Part shown: piece after piece, positions 1 through 11,340 of the stretch
Numbering within the stretch: the stretch's first letter is position 1
Layout of the letters: every line of letters begins with the position of its first letter
Origin: Ricordea florida
Lineage: Eukaryota > Cnidaria > Anthozoa > Corallimorpharia > Ricordeidae
Assembly: GCA_949710005.1 (NCBI GenBank)
Contig: OX453276.1
Span: 496,001-560,000 of the forward strand
Direction: 5' to 3'
Length of the DNA: 64,000 nt
The notes under the pieces: model-generated
The model's database searches: none
What the model saw: the letters and a program-made list of their open reading frames with translations, nothing else
Told to the model about the DNA's origin: nothing
Made by a program: the position numbers and the translations under genes

Positions 1-2
1 AA

Positions 3-1418
3 GCCGAATTTTTTGAGGATGGCACTGATACTGCCACCAATACTTCCCTAGAGGACAAAGCAGAGTTATCGCTTATGTTACCGATGACACAACATGAAAA
101 AATTGCTAGATGGTCGGCGGGTTGCGATGAAAAAACCTTGAACCCGAAGATCCCTGACTTCATACCACCCGAAGTGCCCCCTAAAGACAGAATTCAGAAC
201 ACTACCTGGACGAATCCCCTGACAAAGAAAGAAATTCCCCCCGAAGGTGATGAGGGTCGCAGGGCTAAGCCCGCGTCAGCGAATATCAACAGAAGTAATG
301 ACACCACAGCCATTTTGCTGAAGTTGACAATGCTGCAAGCCATGCATCCCATTAAATTCTCAGGGAACCCCAGCGACTGTCCCATCTGTAGAAACAGACT
401 CCGGGACAATTTGGAAGATGGGATTCTGACCGATAGCCAAAAATTAGAATTTCTTCCCAAGTTTCTGGCCGGTGAGGCCTATGAAGTCGTCGAGAGGGTT
501 TCAGGGTGCTCGTATGATGCAGTGCTAGACATCCTGCTGGCACGGTATGGACAGCCCGCTACTGTTGCTGCTGGCTGCATAGAGAATCTGACAAAGGGGC
601 AGAAATTGTCCAACACTGACTATGGGGGACTGAGGAACTTCGCAGAACAACTAGAGTCAGCCTCAAAGAAGCTCTCTGGAGAATATGAACTTGAGGCGAG
701 TACAGTATCAAACCTAAAGCAAATTGCGCGGCGATTGCCAAGCTATCTCGTGAACAAATGGGGAGAAGCCTCATTCAAAATCCGAGAGAGTGGCTCAACC
801 CCTCGGCTTTCTGACCTGGCCAAATTTGTCAAACGACAGGCTGACATCAAGAACGACCCAGGATTTGTCTGTGACAAGAGACCTGAGAAACAAAGTGAAT
901 CGAACGCTAGGCCAGGCCGACACACCTCTGCATTCACCACAGATATAAAGGCTTATAGTGGGATTGTCAGACCCTCGAATGCGGAGAGGCAAATTAGAAT
1001 GCAGAGCTTTAATCGTTGCTATTGCTGCTCGGAGAAACATGAGCTTACTCAATGCGAAAGATTTAAAGCTGACGACATTCAAGCCCGATGGGAGATTGTT
1101 AAGCGACACAAATTGTGTCACGTTTGCCTGAAATCTGGCCACATGCGTGCTAGGTGCGAGTCCAAAGCTTTCTGTAGGTGTGGAAGTGATAGACGACATC
1201 ACAGGTTGCTGCATTATCCTTACAAGAAGAAAACAAGTGAGCAAGGTCAAGGGCCGCAACCTGAGAGACAGCCACATGGGCAGATAGGGCAAGGGGAGGT
1301 GCAGGAAGAAAAAAGAGAAGTTCGTCAGTCAGATGCGCCCAGGACTGTTGAAGAGTATGCTACTATCACTGGGACTCCTTCAAAAACGGTCTTATGTAAC
1401 TACCTATGGCCTGCTTGA
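3..1418 (+). pseudogene. gag: BEL/Pao Gag-like polyprotein segment (partial, frameshifted)
   Basis: This is the capsid/nucleocapsid part of the polyprotein. The frame is open from base 3, so the first visible ATG at 75 is probably internal. The middle (about 350-600) resembles the DUF1759 Gag region of BEL/Pao elements. Near the C-terminus there is a cysteine/histidine cluster that includes LCHVCLKSGHMRARC, a CX2CX4HX4C zinc knuckle, with further Cys pairs on either side. The frame ends at 1418 just as protease sequence begins in the next frame, so a +1 shift near 1395 separates it from the downstream part. The product would coat element RNA in a particle; in this copy it is disconnected from pol. 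Confidence 0.85.
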
Positions 1419-2283
1419 CAATGCATCTCGAGGCACCATAATTAGTAGTGATGTCGCCACCACTCTTGGATTGAAAGGACGAAAGGAGCAGGTTTCTGTT
1501 AACACTCTAATGGAGAAAACGAACGAAGAACTTCAAGAGGTGAAATTTCAGCTTCAGTCAGCTAACGGCGTCGGACAGACGATTACGGTCGAAGAAGGTC
1601 TGGTGTCAGAGAAGTTTAACATCTCAGAAAAGTGGCTTCCCAGGAACATTGATACGTCCCTCCACCCACACTTGAAGGACATAGAGATCCCGGATGTAGA
1701 GATCCAAAAGGTCTCTGTCTTGATAGGAAAAGATGTCGACTACGCGCACGAAGTGTTTGAAGTGCGAAAACCTAGCACACCACACAGTCAACTGAGGGCA
1801 TTGAGAGGACCACTGGGCTGGGTCATTACTGGAATTCTCCAAGGTGTTCCTACTCCCAAGGATCTTAACATCAACTTTACAAACTGTGATAAGAAACTCC
1901 ATGATCAGATTGAGAAGTTCTGGAATTTGGATGCTTTCGGCACGCGGAAAGACGACCTCTCAAGGAACGAGATTAATGCAAGTGACTCTACGATTCTGAC
2001 ATCCCATAATATGTCCAGAGAAGATATGCATGCAGTTGACATATTACAAAGAACAATGAAGGTGCATGATGGTCATTATGAAACTGGTCTGCTGTGGCGC
2101 AGTGAGGAGGTTGAATTACCTAACAATCGCTGTGAAGCCGAAAGGAGGATGCAGACCCTGAAGAGGAAATTCGTTCGTGAGCCAGGGCTCGAAGACAAGT
2201 ACCGTGCAGTCATGGAAGATTACATCTCCAAGGGGCATGCTAGAAAATTGACGCCCGCTGAAGCTAAAAAAAAGAGGACCTAG
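1333..2283 (+). pseudogene. pol: BEL/Pao aspartic protease and N-terminal part of RT
   Basis: The segment carries a retropepsin-like site, TYGLLDNAS, where most family members have D-S/T-G, so the last active-site residue is replaced by Ala. The GVITGILQG-like stretch and the C-terminal part lead into the reverse transcriptase. The frame stops at 2283 immediately after a run of eight A residues, and the RT continues one frame over from there, which indicates one extra base in the homopolymer. The ATG at 1333 overlaps the end of Gag and is unlikely to be a true start, because these proteins are made as one polyprotein. The segment is non-functional as it stands. Confidence 0.82.
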
Positions 2284-2311
2284 AACTTGGTACTTACCGC
2301 ATTTTGCTGTC

Positions 2312-4102
2312 ATGAATCCTAACAAACCTGGGAAGGTGCGGATTGTGTTTGACGCAGCTGCAGAGCATAAGGGGACCTCCCTGAACAAGAACCTTCTACA
2401 GGGACCAGACTTCACCAACAGTCTCGTGGGGGTACTCCTGAGGTTCCGAGAAGAGAACATTGCTCTAGTGGCCGATATCGAGAGTATGTTTCACCAGGTT
2501 AAAGTCCGCAAGGAGGACCAAGACTCGCTAAGATTTCTATGGTGGCCTAAAAGTATGACCGATTCTCCTGAGGAGTATGTGATGACTGTGCACATTTTTG
2601 GTGCAACCGACTCGCCATGTGCAGCAAATTTCACCCTGCGGAGAAGTGCAGACGACAATGCAAAGGCTTTCGACCCTGCCGCTGTGGAAACTGTGAAGCG
2701 TAATTTCTACGTTGACGATCTGCTAAAGTCAGTGGGCACCCCCACAGCAGCAATATCATTGGCTGACCAACTTGTGAAGTTGTGCGCAAAAGGAGGCTTC
2801 AACCTGACCAAATTTCAAAGCAACGATCGCCAAGTTCTAGGAGAGATACCCGTGAAGAAGAGAGCTGCACCTTCTCTCGACCTCGACTTGGATGAACTAC
2901 CAATTGATCGAGCCCTTGGAATGCAATGGAGAATTGAAACCGATACGCTGGGATTCAAAACAGTACAGTTAAACAAGCCAAATACAATGCGAGGTGTGTT
3001 GTCAACGATTGCCTCCGTGTTCGACCCGTTGAATTTTGTGGCTCCAGTGCTGCTGCCAGCAAAACAGATTATGCAAACCCTATGGAAGCGGAAAAAACCT
3101 TGGGATCACCCAATCAGTGGAGAGATTCTTGAGAAATGGAAGAGGTGGAAGAGCGCTTTGCCTCTCCTGGAGAACTTGAGCATTCCGAGATGCTACTTCA
3201 GTCGTCCACACCATGAGGGGGTTAAACTGCAACTACACCATTTTGCAGATGCCTCAGAGGTTGGTTATGGAACTGCGAGCTATTTGCGCATCGAGTATTC
3301 AGATGCCGAGACTGAATGTTCCTTCATAACCGGGAAATCAAGGAACGCTCCCATAAAGACTGTGAGCCTACCACGACTTGAGCTGCAAGGCGCATTTCTG
3401 GCAGCACGTATTGACTCAACAGTCAGAAAGGAGCTTGGCTTCCAGTTTGACAAAGTTGTCCTCTGGTCCGATTCAATGAGTACGCTGAACTATATCAAGA
3501 ACGAGAACCGACGGTTCCAAACCTTTGTGGCGAACAGAGTGAGTGAAATCAGGGAATTGACCCATCCAGACCAGTGGAGATACTGTCCAAGTAAGATTAA
3601 TCCTGCGGACGATGTCAGCCGTGGCTTAGAGATGGAGGACTTTCTGAAGAATGAGCGGTGGCTGAAGGGACCACCCTTTTTGAGAGAACCTGAAGAGAAA
3701 TGGCCAGAGAACAAGTTCGAAGTTGTTCCCCCAGAAAGGCTTGAGGTGAAGAAGGAGATATTCGTCACCAGCCTGGAACCCGCCATGGCAGTTGAACGCC
3801 TCATCACTGAGTCATCCAGCTGGGTGCGTACCTTGCGAAAGGTGGTCTGGCTTCTCAAGTTCCTGGATTGGATAAAGTGGCACGCCGTCAAGAAACAAGA
3901 TCCAGAGGTGATCGGAGTGAATAGAGATATCAACTGTGAAGATATGGAGACAGCGAAAAGAACGATCGTGAGAGTCGTGCAGAGGAGTAACTTCCCAGAC
4001 GAGGTGACTAACTTGAGTAAAGGAAAGCAAGTTAAAGCTTCCAGCAAGATAATCAAGCTCAAGCCAATTTTGAATGAGGACGGAACCATCCGTGTAGGTT
4101 GA
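2312..4102 (+). pseudogene. pol: BEL/Pao reverse transcriptase and RNase H
   Basis: The reverse transcriptase palm carries the catalytic FYVDD box (about residue 132), preceded by [13 protein letters not shown], which supplies the first catalytic Asp. RNase H follows, with [30 protein letters not shown] and PADDVSRG, giving the acidic DEDD-type set. The reading frame ends at TGA 4100-4102 but is open in the same frame directly after it into the integrase, so the stop is a point nonsense change and not a natural boundary. The enzyme would copy element RNA into DNA in the cytoplasmic particle. The family assignment is firm; activity of this copy is unlikely. Confidence 0.93.
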
Positions 4103-4144
4103 AGGCTATCGAAGGCCCCAATTTCTGCTGATGCTATCAATCCC

Positions 4145-5296
4145 ATGATTTTGCCGAAAAATCACCATGTCAGCACTATCTTGATCCGGAACCTCCATGA
4201 GGCAAATGGCCATTGTGGTGTAGAACAGGTGTTGTCACTTCTAAGAGAACAGTTCTGGATAGTGAAAGCCAGAGCAGCTATCAAAAAAGTCTTAAGAGCG
4301 TGCGTCCCATGCAGGAAGCAGATGGGGCCAAAGATGAACCAGCAGATGGGAGACTTGCCGAAGGTACGATTAACGCCATACAAGCCCCCGTTCACCTATT
4401 CCGGGGTAGACTATTTCGGACCCTTCTACGTAAAACGTGGAAGAGGTAGGGTGACAGAAAAGCGCTGGGGAGTCATCTTCGTATGTATGAATTCCCGAGC
4501 AGTACACCTGGAATTGGCCAAATCTCTTTACACGGACGACTTCATACTGGTGCTTACAAGATTTTTGAACCGTAGAGGACACGTCGAAGAGATTCGTTCT
4601 GACAATGGGACAAACTTTGTTGGTGCTGATAAAGAGATAAAAGAGGCCTTGGAGAGCATGGAGCACAACAAAGTACAAGAAGACCTCATACCGAGAGGGT
4701 GTAATTGGGTTTTCCACCCTCCTGGAGCTTCTCATATGTCGGGAGTTTGGGAGGGATTGGTGAGGACCGTCAAGAGAAGCCTGAAAGCTATTCTAGGCAA
4801 CCAATCAATGAACGAGGAGGTCCTGACCACAGTGTTTTCTGAAGCTGAACGCATTGCAAATTCGAGGCCATTAACACCCAACTCCTCGACTCCAGGTGAT
4901 GCTGAACCCTTGACTCCGAACCATTTCCTGAATGTCCGCCCTTCAATGAACATCCCTCCTGATGTGGTAGATGAGAAAGATAAGTTCAGCCGAAAACGCT
5001 GGAGACAGGCTCAGCTACTTGCGAATCACTTCTGGAGACGGTGGTTGAAGGAATACGTACCTTCATTACAGGAAAGACACAAGTGGCAACTGCAGCAAAG
5101 AAATGTTCGCGTTGGAGATATTGTACTGATTGCAGACGACGATGTAAAGAGGAGCCATTGGAAGCTCGGTCGAGTGCTTAACACCTTCCCCGGATCAGAT
5201 GGGCTGGTGAGGAGTATCCAAGTCCGAACAGGACGGAGTACATTCAAGCGACCAGTGACAAAGCTGTGCCTACTTGAGGGAGTAAATGACGAGTAG
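4145..5296 (+). pseudogene. int: BEL/Pao integrase with DUF5641-like C-terminus
   Basis: An N-terminal HHCC zinc module is visible (HEANGH followed by RACVPCRKQ). The DDE core has Asp in SGVDYFGPF, Asp in IRSDNGTNF and Glu in GVWEGLVRTVKR. The C-terminal part (from about residue 280) has the KRWRQAQ..FWRRWLKEY and VGDIVLIADD pattern typical of the BEL/Pao C-terminal domain. It lies in the same frame as the RT block, separated only by the TGA at 4100-4102. The product would insert the DNA copy into the genome. The domain itself is uninterrupted. Confidence 0.92.
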
Positions 5297-5401
5297 AGTC
5301 GTGATAACCGAACGAAAATGAAGAGACTTCGATTATTAAGTGTAAAGACTTACGGCCAACGCTTTTATGAACCCCCCTTTAGGGCTTCATGGGGGGCGGG
5401 A

Positions 5402-5840
5402 TGTTGTTAATTTTTTCTGTTGTTTCGGACTTCATCCCATAGGGCCTTTCGGCCATCGCGACCATGTGCTCGGGGTCGGCCATGTTTTGTTTTTGTTACG
5501 GAGACAACTTTGTGCGTTGGTGTATTTTTCCGAATTTGACTCTCAACACCCCAACAGGATCCACAATTGTGTAAGTTTACTGAATCCTCAACCTTTGTTT
5601 ACTTCCTTGAGTTTATTTACGCCCCTTTTCTAAACCTAGTTTACGTTTATAGCGAATTTCACCGAAAGACGACTAGAAGAGTAATTGTGAGTGTAATCTC
5701 GACGTGTGGAAGATAAAGCTGTTGATATTCTCGTGGAACTGTGAAATGTCTGAACGCGACGCTGGCGAGAACAGTTATCTCACTTCGTAATTTGTGCACG
5801 TACGTACTTTATTACGTCTTTTGTATCTTCTCACCCAGCA
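5402..5840 (+). repeat. 3' LTR of the BEL/Pao element (right end approximate)
   Basis: A G-rich purine tract at about 5391-5401 ends directly before TGTTGTTAATTTTT, the expected start of an LTR (TG...). The left limit is therefore fairly good. No second LTR is in the window to compare with, so the right limit is a guess near 5840. Confidence 0.5.
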
Positions 5841-5849
5841 GAACAAAAT

Positions 5850-8800
5850 CCTATCCCCAATGAATCTATCCTTAATGAAATCAAGAGGAACGTTTTGTGT
5901 ATACTAAACTGAATATAAATCATTGATACCAATATCAAAAGTGGATGAAAACGATACCAGAAGAACAAAAAACAAACTGACCTATGGAGTATGATGAAAA
6001 GGGATTAGTTCTTGTGACTTCTGTTTTATATTGGGCACCATTAGTCCTGTCACTAAAACGCAAAGCAGGTTAATCTATCGCCCCTCCTAGCTGGCAGATT
6101 CATCCACTGTTTGTGGCAATAAAATCCTTCAAAACTCAGTAGACATTTCCGTCTTTCTCCGTGAATTTAAGTATTTTTGCGAATGCGAATCAAAGTAGTG
6201 TTCTTTAATGAACAGGTTAAAAACAACATATCGCTACCCACATCAAGAAACATTTAAGATCATTGGCAAGCAAACTGAAAATTTGCTTTTTATTAATAAC
6301 TATTAAGATTTTTCTTTGAAAGTTCTAACGTGATTTCCGAAGAGAACTTACGAGAAGTCCGACTGTAATTTTTTTCTAGGTTTTGCGAAGCCATCAAAAG
6401 TATGCAAATCCTCCAATCTTCACTGAAATTTAAAAATAAAAGTAATTGATTGACTGATTGATTGAGCTGCCATCTCCATCATCTTGCATTCTTTGAAACA
6501 AAACTTCGCATTCTCTACTGGTTTGCGAGTTACAGAGTTTTTTGTAGCTGTAACCAAATCAGTTGAATATATAGAGGCCATACGGCACGGTTCGGGCCTG
6601 GTAGACTTGGTATTTTGTTTATTTTCAAGGCTTTAAGCTGTGAAATAGAAACAGACGAGCAAATATTCTCAGCCCTATTATCCTACACTTTACAGAACAA
6701 GGTGTTAATTTGGCTGATTCATACAGCTTCATTTTTTCTTTGGAAAAAGTGCTACTTAGTTGAAAGAGTATTTATCCAAAATTAGCGATGTCCAGCCTGA
6801 CCTTATTCCATATGTAATAAAATATATCCAAGTATATTTCTTGCCCTCATGGACCCATGACCACAGAGTTTAATTACCGGCAGTACTTGGTAGCAATGTA
6901 TATAACCTACTGAACCATATCTGGCATGGAAAAAAACTTTGATATCAAGGACATTAAATCATCTAGGAAGCTAGTAGTTTAACGATAGTGAGGTTTGATC
7001 GAGTAAAATGTCCGATGATTACAAAAGTGACATTTTTCAAAACAAGTAGAATATTCCGCTGAATTAGCTAAAGTGGATCGAGCTAAAAATTAGCGTTGCA
7101 ATGGATTAAGAGATAATTAGGGGCCTTTCACTCCTTATAGCACAAGTTGAATAGAATACGTTTTCTTTCTGTTATTCACGCGGTTAAACCACGAGAGTTG
7201 AGGGACTTGAGCCGATAAAGCCCCTAGAAACTTCAGGAACAATTGTTAACCAAAATTTAACCTGACAATATCACAAATAAAGCGATAACGATGTGCGATT
7301 CCATTTCCCAATTAAAAGGAAATGGAATGTAAAACAACAATGGCCATGCATTCAACATATCTGCACAAAAAGTCGAAAATACCACACGCGCACACAACTG
7401 AGGTTCCATGACACTGAAAACGTTCACGGATTTTGACACCGCTTGAGAAGGTTCAGGTAAGATGATGTAATATGGGCCGATACACAGAGGATGTTACAAG
7501 ATATGAATTTTATGTTCTTGTCACGAGCTAACGTTTAATTTTCTTTATATTATATAGACAAAAACACATTAAGACGTGCGTTTGGAATCTTTGTACGCAA
7601 ACTGAATCGTGCAAGGTGGGAAATGGCATATAATTCATGGTAGGCCACCACATAGTCACCAAATATAGTGTTTACAGGGGTATACAAGGGTTTACAAAGG
7701 TATATCCTTATATATGACCTCATCCGGTATCCTCACTTGCGAGGACAGGGAAAATACACCACTGCGGTCCCGGATGCAGTTTCGTATGAACTTTACGACT
7801 GGTGCCGCGATTTCCCAGTGAAACACACGTCACGAACAAAATGATTAGCATATCTATTTTATTGGCATGAAGGAAAAACATGCGGCAAAATATACTCAAC
7901 CCTCATTTATCATTCAACCCAATGTATGTATATCAGTAAAGGAGTGCACAGTTAGCAACCACGTAAAGAATGTAGAAAGCTCCCTTTTGGTGTCCTAAGA
8001 GGAGATATTTTAAGCAGATAAAAATTGATTTTATTATGGACAACACAAACGGAGTTTAACCAAGGTAAGATGCTTTTCCAAATGATTGCACGAGTCGGCA
8101 GCTGTAAATTTGGCTCAAGCTGCGTTTTCTCGCACAAAAAAAAAAACAAAACAAAAAAACAAACAATCAAGGAAACTCAGTAAAGTTCATTACATGTTAC
8201 GTTTTTTCTCCCTGGTACAGATGACAAAAAAGATAACGCAAAATCATTTCATTTTATTATATTGTTATTTATCTTATAAATCCAAGAAATATGATATGTT
8301 GAAGAAATGCAACAGCTTTTACGTTCACAAAATAAAACAGAGCCTAAATAATATGTAACCAACAAGCACATTATTCCGAACAGAAGTGGCTGAATAACTA
8401 GTGTTTTTAATTAACACTGTGTGTCTCAAATGGCAAATGAACCCTGTCGCCTTGGCTTGAAGTTTACTTATTCAGGTGAATTTTAAAGCCAGATCAGTTT
8501 AATTATGAAAATATGTAACCTTTTGAATTTTGCGAAGGATAAAAAGGCTGACAATAACAAAAACACCAAAAATTCAATTCCCTACCAAGCATCAGAAATC
8601 CAAATTCTAAATTCTGACTGTTTGTATCGTTTTAACGAAAATTATCTTAATTATTCATGGCACACATTTCGCCATATCTATATCCTTTCATTTTAGTAAT
8701 TCACCTGTAAACTGTTTTTGGAAAACTGTGCAGTGTTGATAATTTCAACCCAGTTAATCCGCGTCTTAAAACAGTATCGACAATTATTTCAGTCCATTCC

Positions 8801-11340
8801 TTCTGTACACCAGCAAAGCACGCACATAAACGTGTGCAGTTTTAGCAGTAGGGTTTTTTGTTGAAACTTTGTGTATCTTTCCGGCTCGTTTTCTCTTGAC
8901 CAAACATAATACTGTTGAGATGAACATAAGTTAAGTTAAGATTTATCATATGTTAAAAGATGAACAGGATTCTCTCAGGTAACGTTAGAAATTTCTGTTT
9001 GTTTTTTTTTTTTTTCAGAGGTGAAGCTGCAATTTTTGTCAATTCACTTAAGCAAAACCTTTTGATATAGTAGTCATAGTAACATGAGTCATAATGTTTA
9101 TCATATAAGTTATAAGTCATAATGTTTATCATTATCATAATTTTATGGTTGTTTAAAAATACATAGCTTAAAAAATAAATTTGGTCTGTCACGTTGGAAC
9201 AAGCAACCTTCGAGCTGAAGATACTTTTTTCCCGAAATTGTTCGTTGCAGATTTGGTCTGAGCAAAGAGGGAACATAGGAAAAATCTGAGTACAAAATAT
9301 TACGAAAGGAGAGATATTCCGTTTTCTTTCACCGTCTAACACTTGGGTGCACTGAACTGAACTGCGTATCAATATCTGATAGAGTTGAATTCCGAAAGTC
9401 AGGGACTTGTCAACAGATAACTGTTCCAAAAATAACCCGGCTACCAAAGCGCACTCACTTACCTTAATTTTTGCAGACGTCAGTTTTCCTGAGGCTCGCA
9501 GAACTTATTGTCTTATTGTCTGTCTAGTTCAATCAGGCGGGTGTAGTGAATTCCACTAACGGTTGCAGTTCATAATGTGAGCCGTACCACCGTAAGATGA
9601 AAGAGATACGTACTCCTCTTTTACGATGGTACAACTTCCGTAACCAACTGGTTTGGAAGACGCACACTCGTGTTTCAATTTCAATTTCTCACCGAGGCAG
9701 CACCAGCTTTTTTAGAAAATGACGCCTCTGTTATTATTATGTTGTTGTTCATTTTGATTTTAATATAAGTGTAGGGTTTGACTTTGATATTCGTTTGGAG
9801 TCCGTAAGTCGAGAGACTTCGAGATTTGCTGTGGTTGCTTTTGCATAACAGAGAAACGATGACTGAGCAATAGATTTTACTCAGATCGTACTGCATTGCG
9901 ACCTCTTCGAATCAATGACAAAATTTCAGCTGCTTTATTTTCAGAGGTGTTGTCTAATAAGTACCAAAACAAGTACGTAGTCATTCTTAGGTCTATCAAG
10001 AACACACGTGTATGAATAGAGCTCTGTATAATGGGTAATTCAGTTCACTGGATAATCGGCAGTTCAGTGATTTCCGTCTCAGTGACTTCTAAAAAATTTG
10101 TGGTTTGCTTCCCAAAACAAATTCTCAAAACAAATTTTTTGACAAAGAACCCCGCAGTTACCGGTGTATTTGCTCCTGGTATTTATCGCTGCCATTAGAT
10201 TCGTTCACGACTTTCAGTTTCATTTTATATAGTTTTTTTTATAATTTTTAGGTTTATGTCCTAGAACAATCTGAGATTTATTTTAAGCTGGTACACCAAA
10301 ATTCTAAATCTAGAGAAACACTCGTAGATAATCAAATTCCTAATCAGAAAGGGGAGATTTGCAAGTTGCTGAACCAGACGAGTTTTGAAATGAAAATATC
10401 AAAGAATGAACTATCAGAGCGACCTGATCAACTATAACAACTACCACGAATCTGGGCGTCCTGATAGATAGATTTTAATCAGATTTTGATTTTGATTTTT
10501 GGGATTTTGATTATGATTTTTGGGATTTTGATTTTTCTCTGTGCTTGAAGTTGTTGAATTTTCTTATGATCTGATTTTGGGATTTTTATTTTTATTTTTG
10601 GGATTTTTCGATCCGATTTTGGGATTTTTGATCGGATTTTGGGGTTTTTGATCCGATTTTGGGGTTTAGTGTGATTTTTCTGGATTTTACTGGTTTTTAC
10701 TGAGTGGATTGGATCTAAAGCAGTGCGCCAGGACGCCCAGATTCCTACTACTTCTACTGTTAAATTGAATGTATTTTATCTCCACTGACATAGCTGCCCT
10801 CTGGATAATTTTCTGTATCAGTTATTCCTATTTAGATGATACTCATTAGCCGGGGGCTCTATCTGATGATTAAAAAGTTCATGCCTAAGTATCCCTCGTC
10901 ACTCGAGTTGACAGACCTCCGGCTGGAAGTTTTGGATTTCCAGTAAAGAACAAAAACAACCGTTTTGATTTAGACCGAAAATGGGAACTTGAGGTTTTCA
11001 TTTTAAGTAGCTGCTGTATTTCGTCTGCAATTTTAAAGTCGCCTACTGAATCGCTGTTCTTTGTTTTACTGAATTTACACAGTTTGATACAATTACACTG
11101 ATACCTCGATAGGAAGAGGAAACCTGTGATAGTCTCACGCTTTGTCGGAAAACAACCATCAACAAACAGCCCTTTACCAACTTATTAACATTTACCTACA
11201 CTGGTTCCCATCTTAAACTGGAAGAAGCTCTGCGCGCTAAAAATCACAAACAAGCGATCTTCAACAGACAAGGAAACAGAATCTTAATATTCACTGAGCT
11301 GTCCACAAACCAGTCGTCACGGCATGACTCTGAGCGAAGC
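5850..11340. other. Intergenic region without recognisable genes
   Basis: I find no ORF with recognisable protein motifs and no splice-compatible exon series here; the short ORFs have random composition. Visible structure is limited to a small inverted repeat near 9570-9630, a local duplication near 9070-9140, and the T/G-rich inverted-repeat element at 10449-10743. Confidence 0.6.
10449..10743. repeat. Inverted-repeat-bounded, T/G-rich low-complexity element
   Basis: The ends AATCTGGGCGTCCTG (10449-10463) and CAGGACGCCCAGATT (10729-10743) are perfect inverted copies. Between them lie about 200 bases of imperfect repeats built from GATTTTGGG and TTTTGAT units. The arrangement fits a small non-autonomous DNA element that captured or amplified a simple repeat. 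Confidence 0.7.

Larger units (their letters stand above)
1..5840 (+). mobile_element. BEL/Pao LTR retrotransposon, 5'-truncated by window, decayed
   Basis: The gene order gag, aspartic protease, reverse transcriptase, RNase H, integrase, then a purine tract and an LTR-like start is that of a BEL/Pao element. The Gag reading frame is open to the left edge of the window, so the 5' LTR and gag start lie outside. The coding part is split into four blocks in three frames: a +1 shift near 1395, a second +1 shift at a run of eight A residues near 2265-2272, and an in-frame TGA at 4100-4102. All the main motifs remain recognisable, so the copy is old but not ancient. Seen: order, breaks and motifs. 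Inferred: the right-hand limit, because the LTR end is not sharply defined. Confidence 0.93.

Noticed and set aside
3490-4146. 218-aa - strand ORF opposite the BEL/Pao RT
   Set aside because: It is the shadow of the RNase H coding strand and has no recognisable motif.
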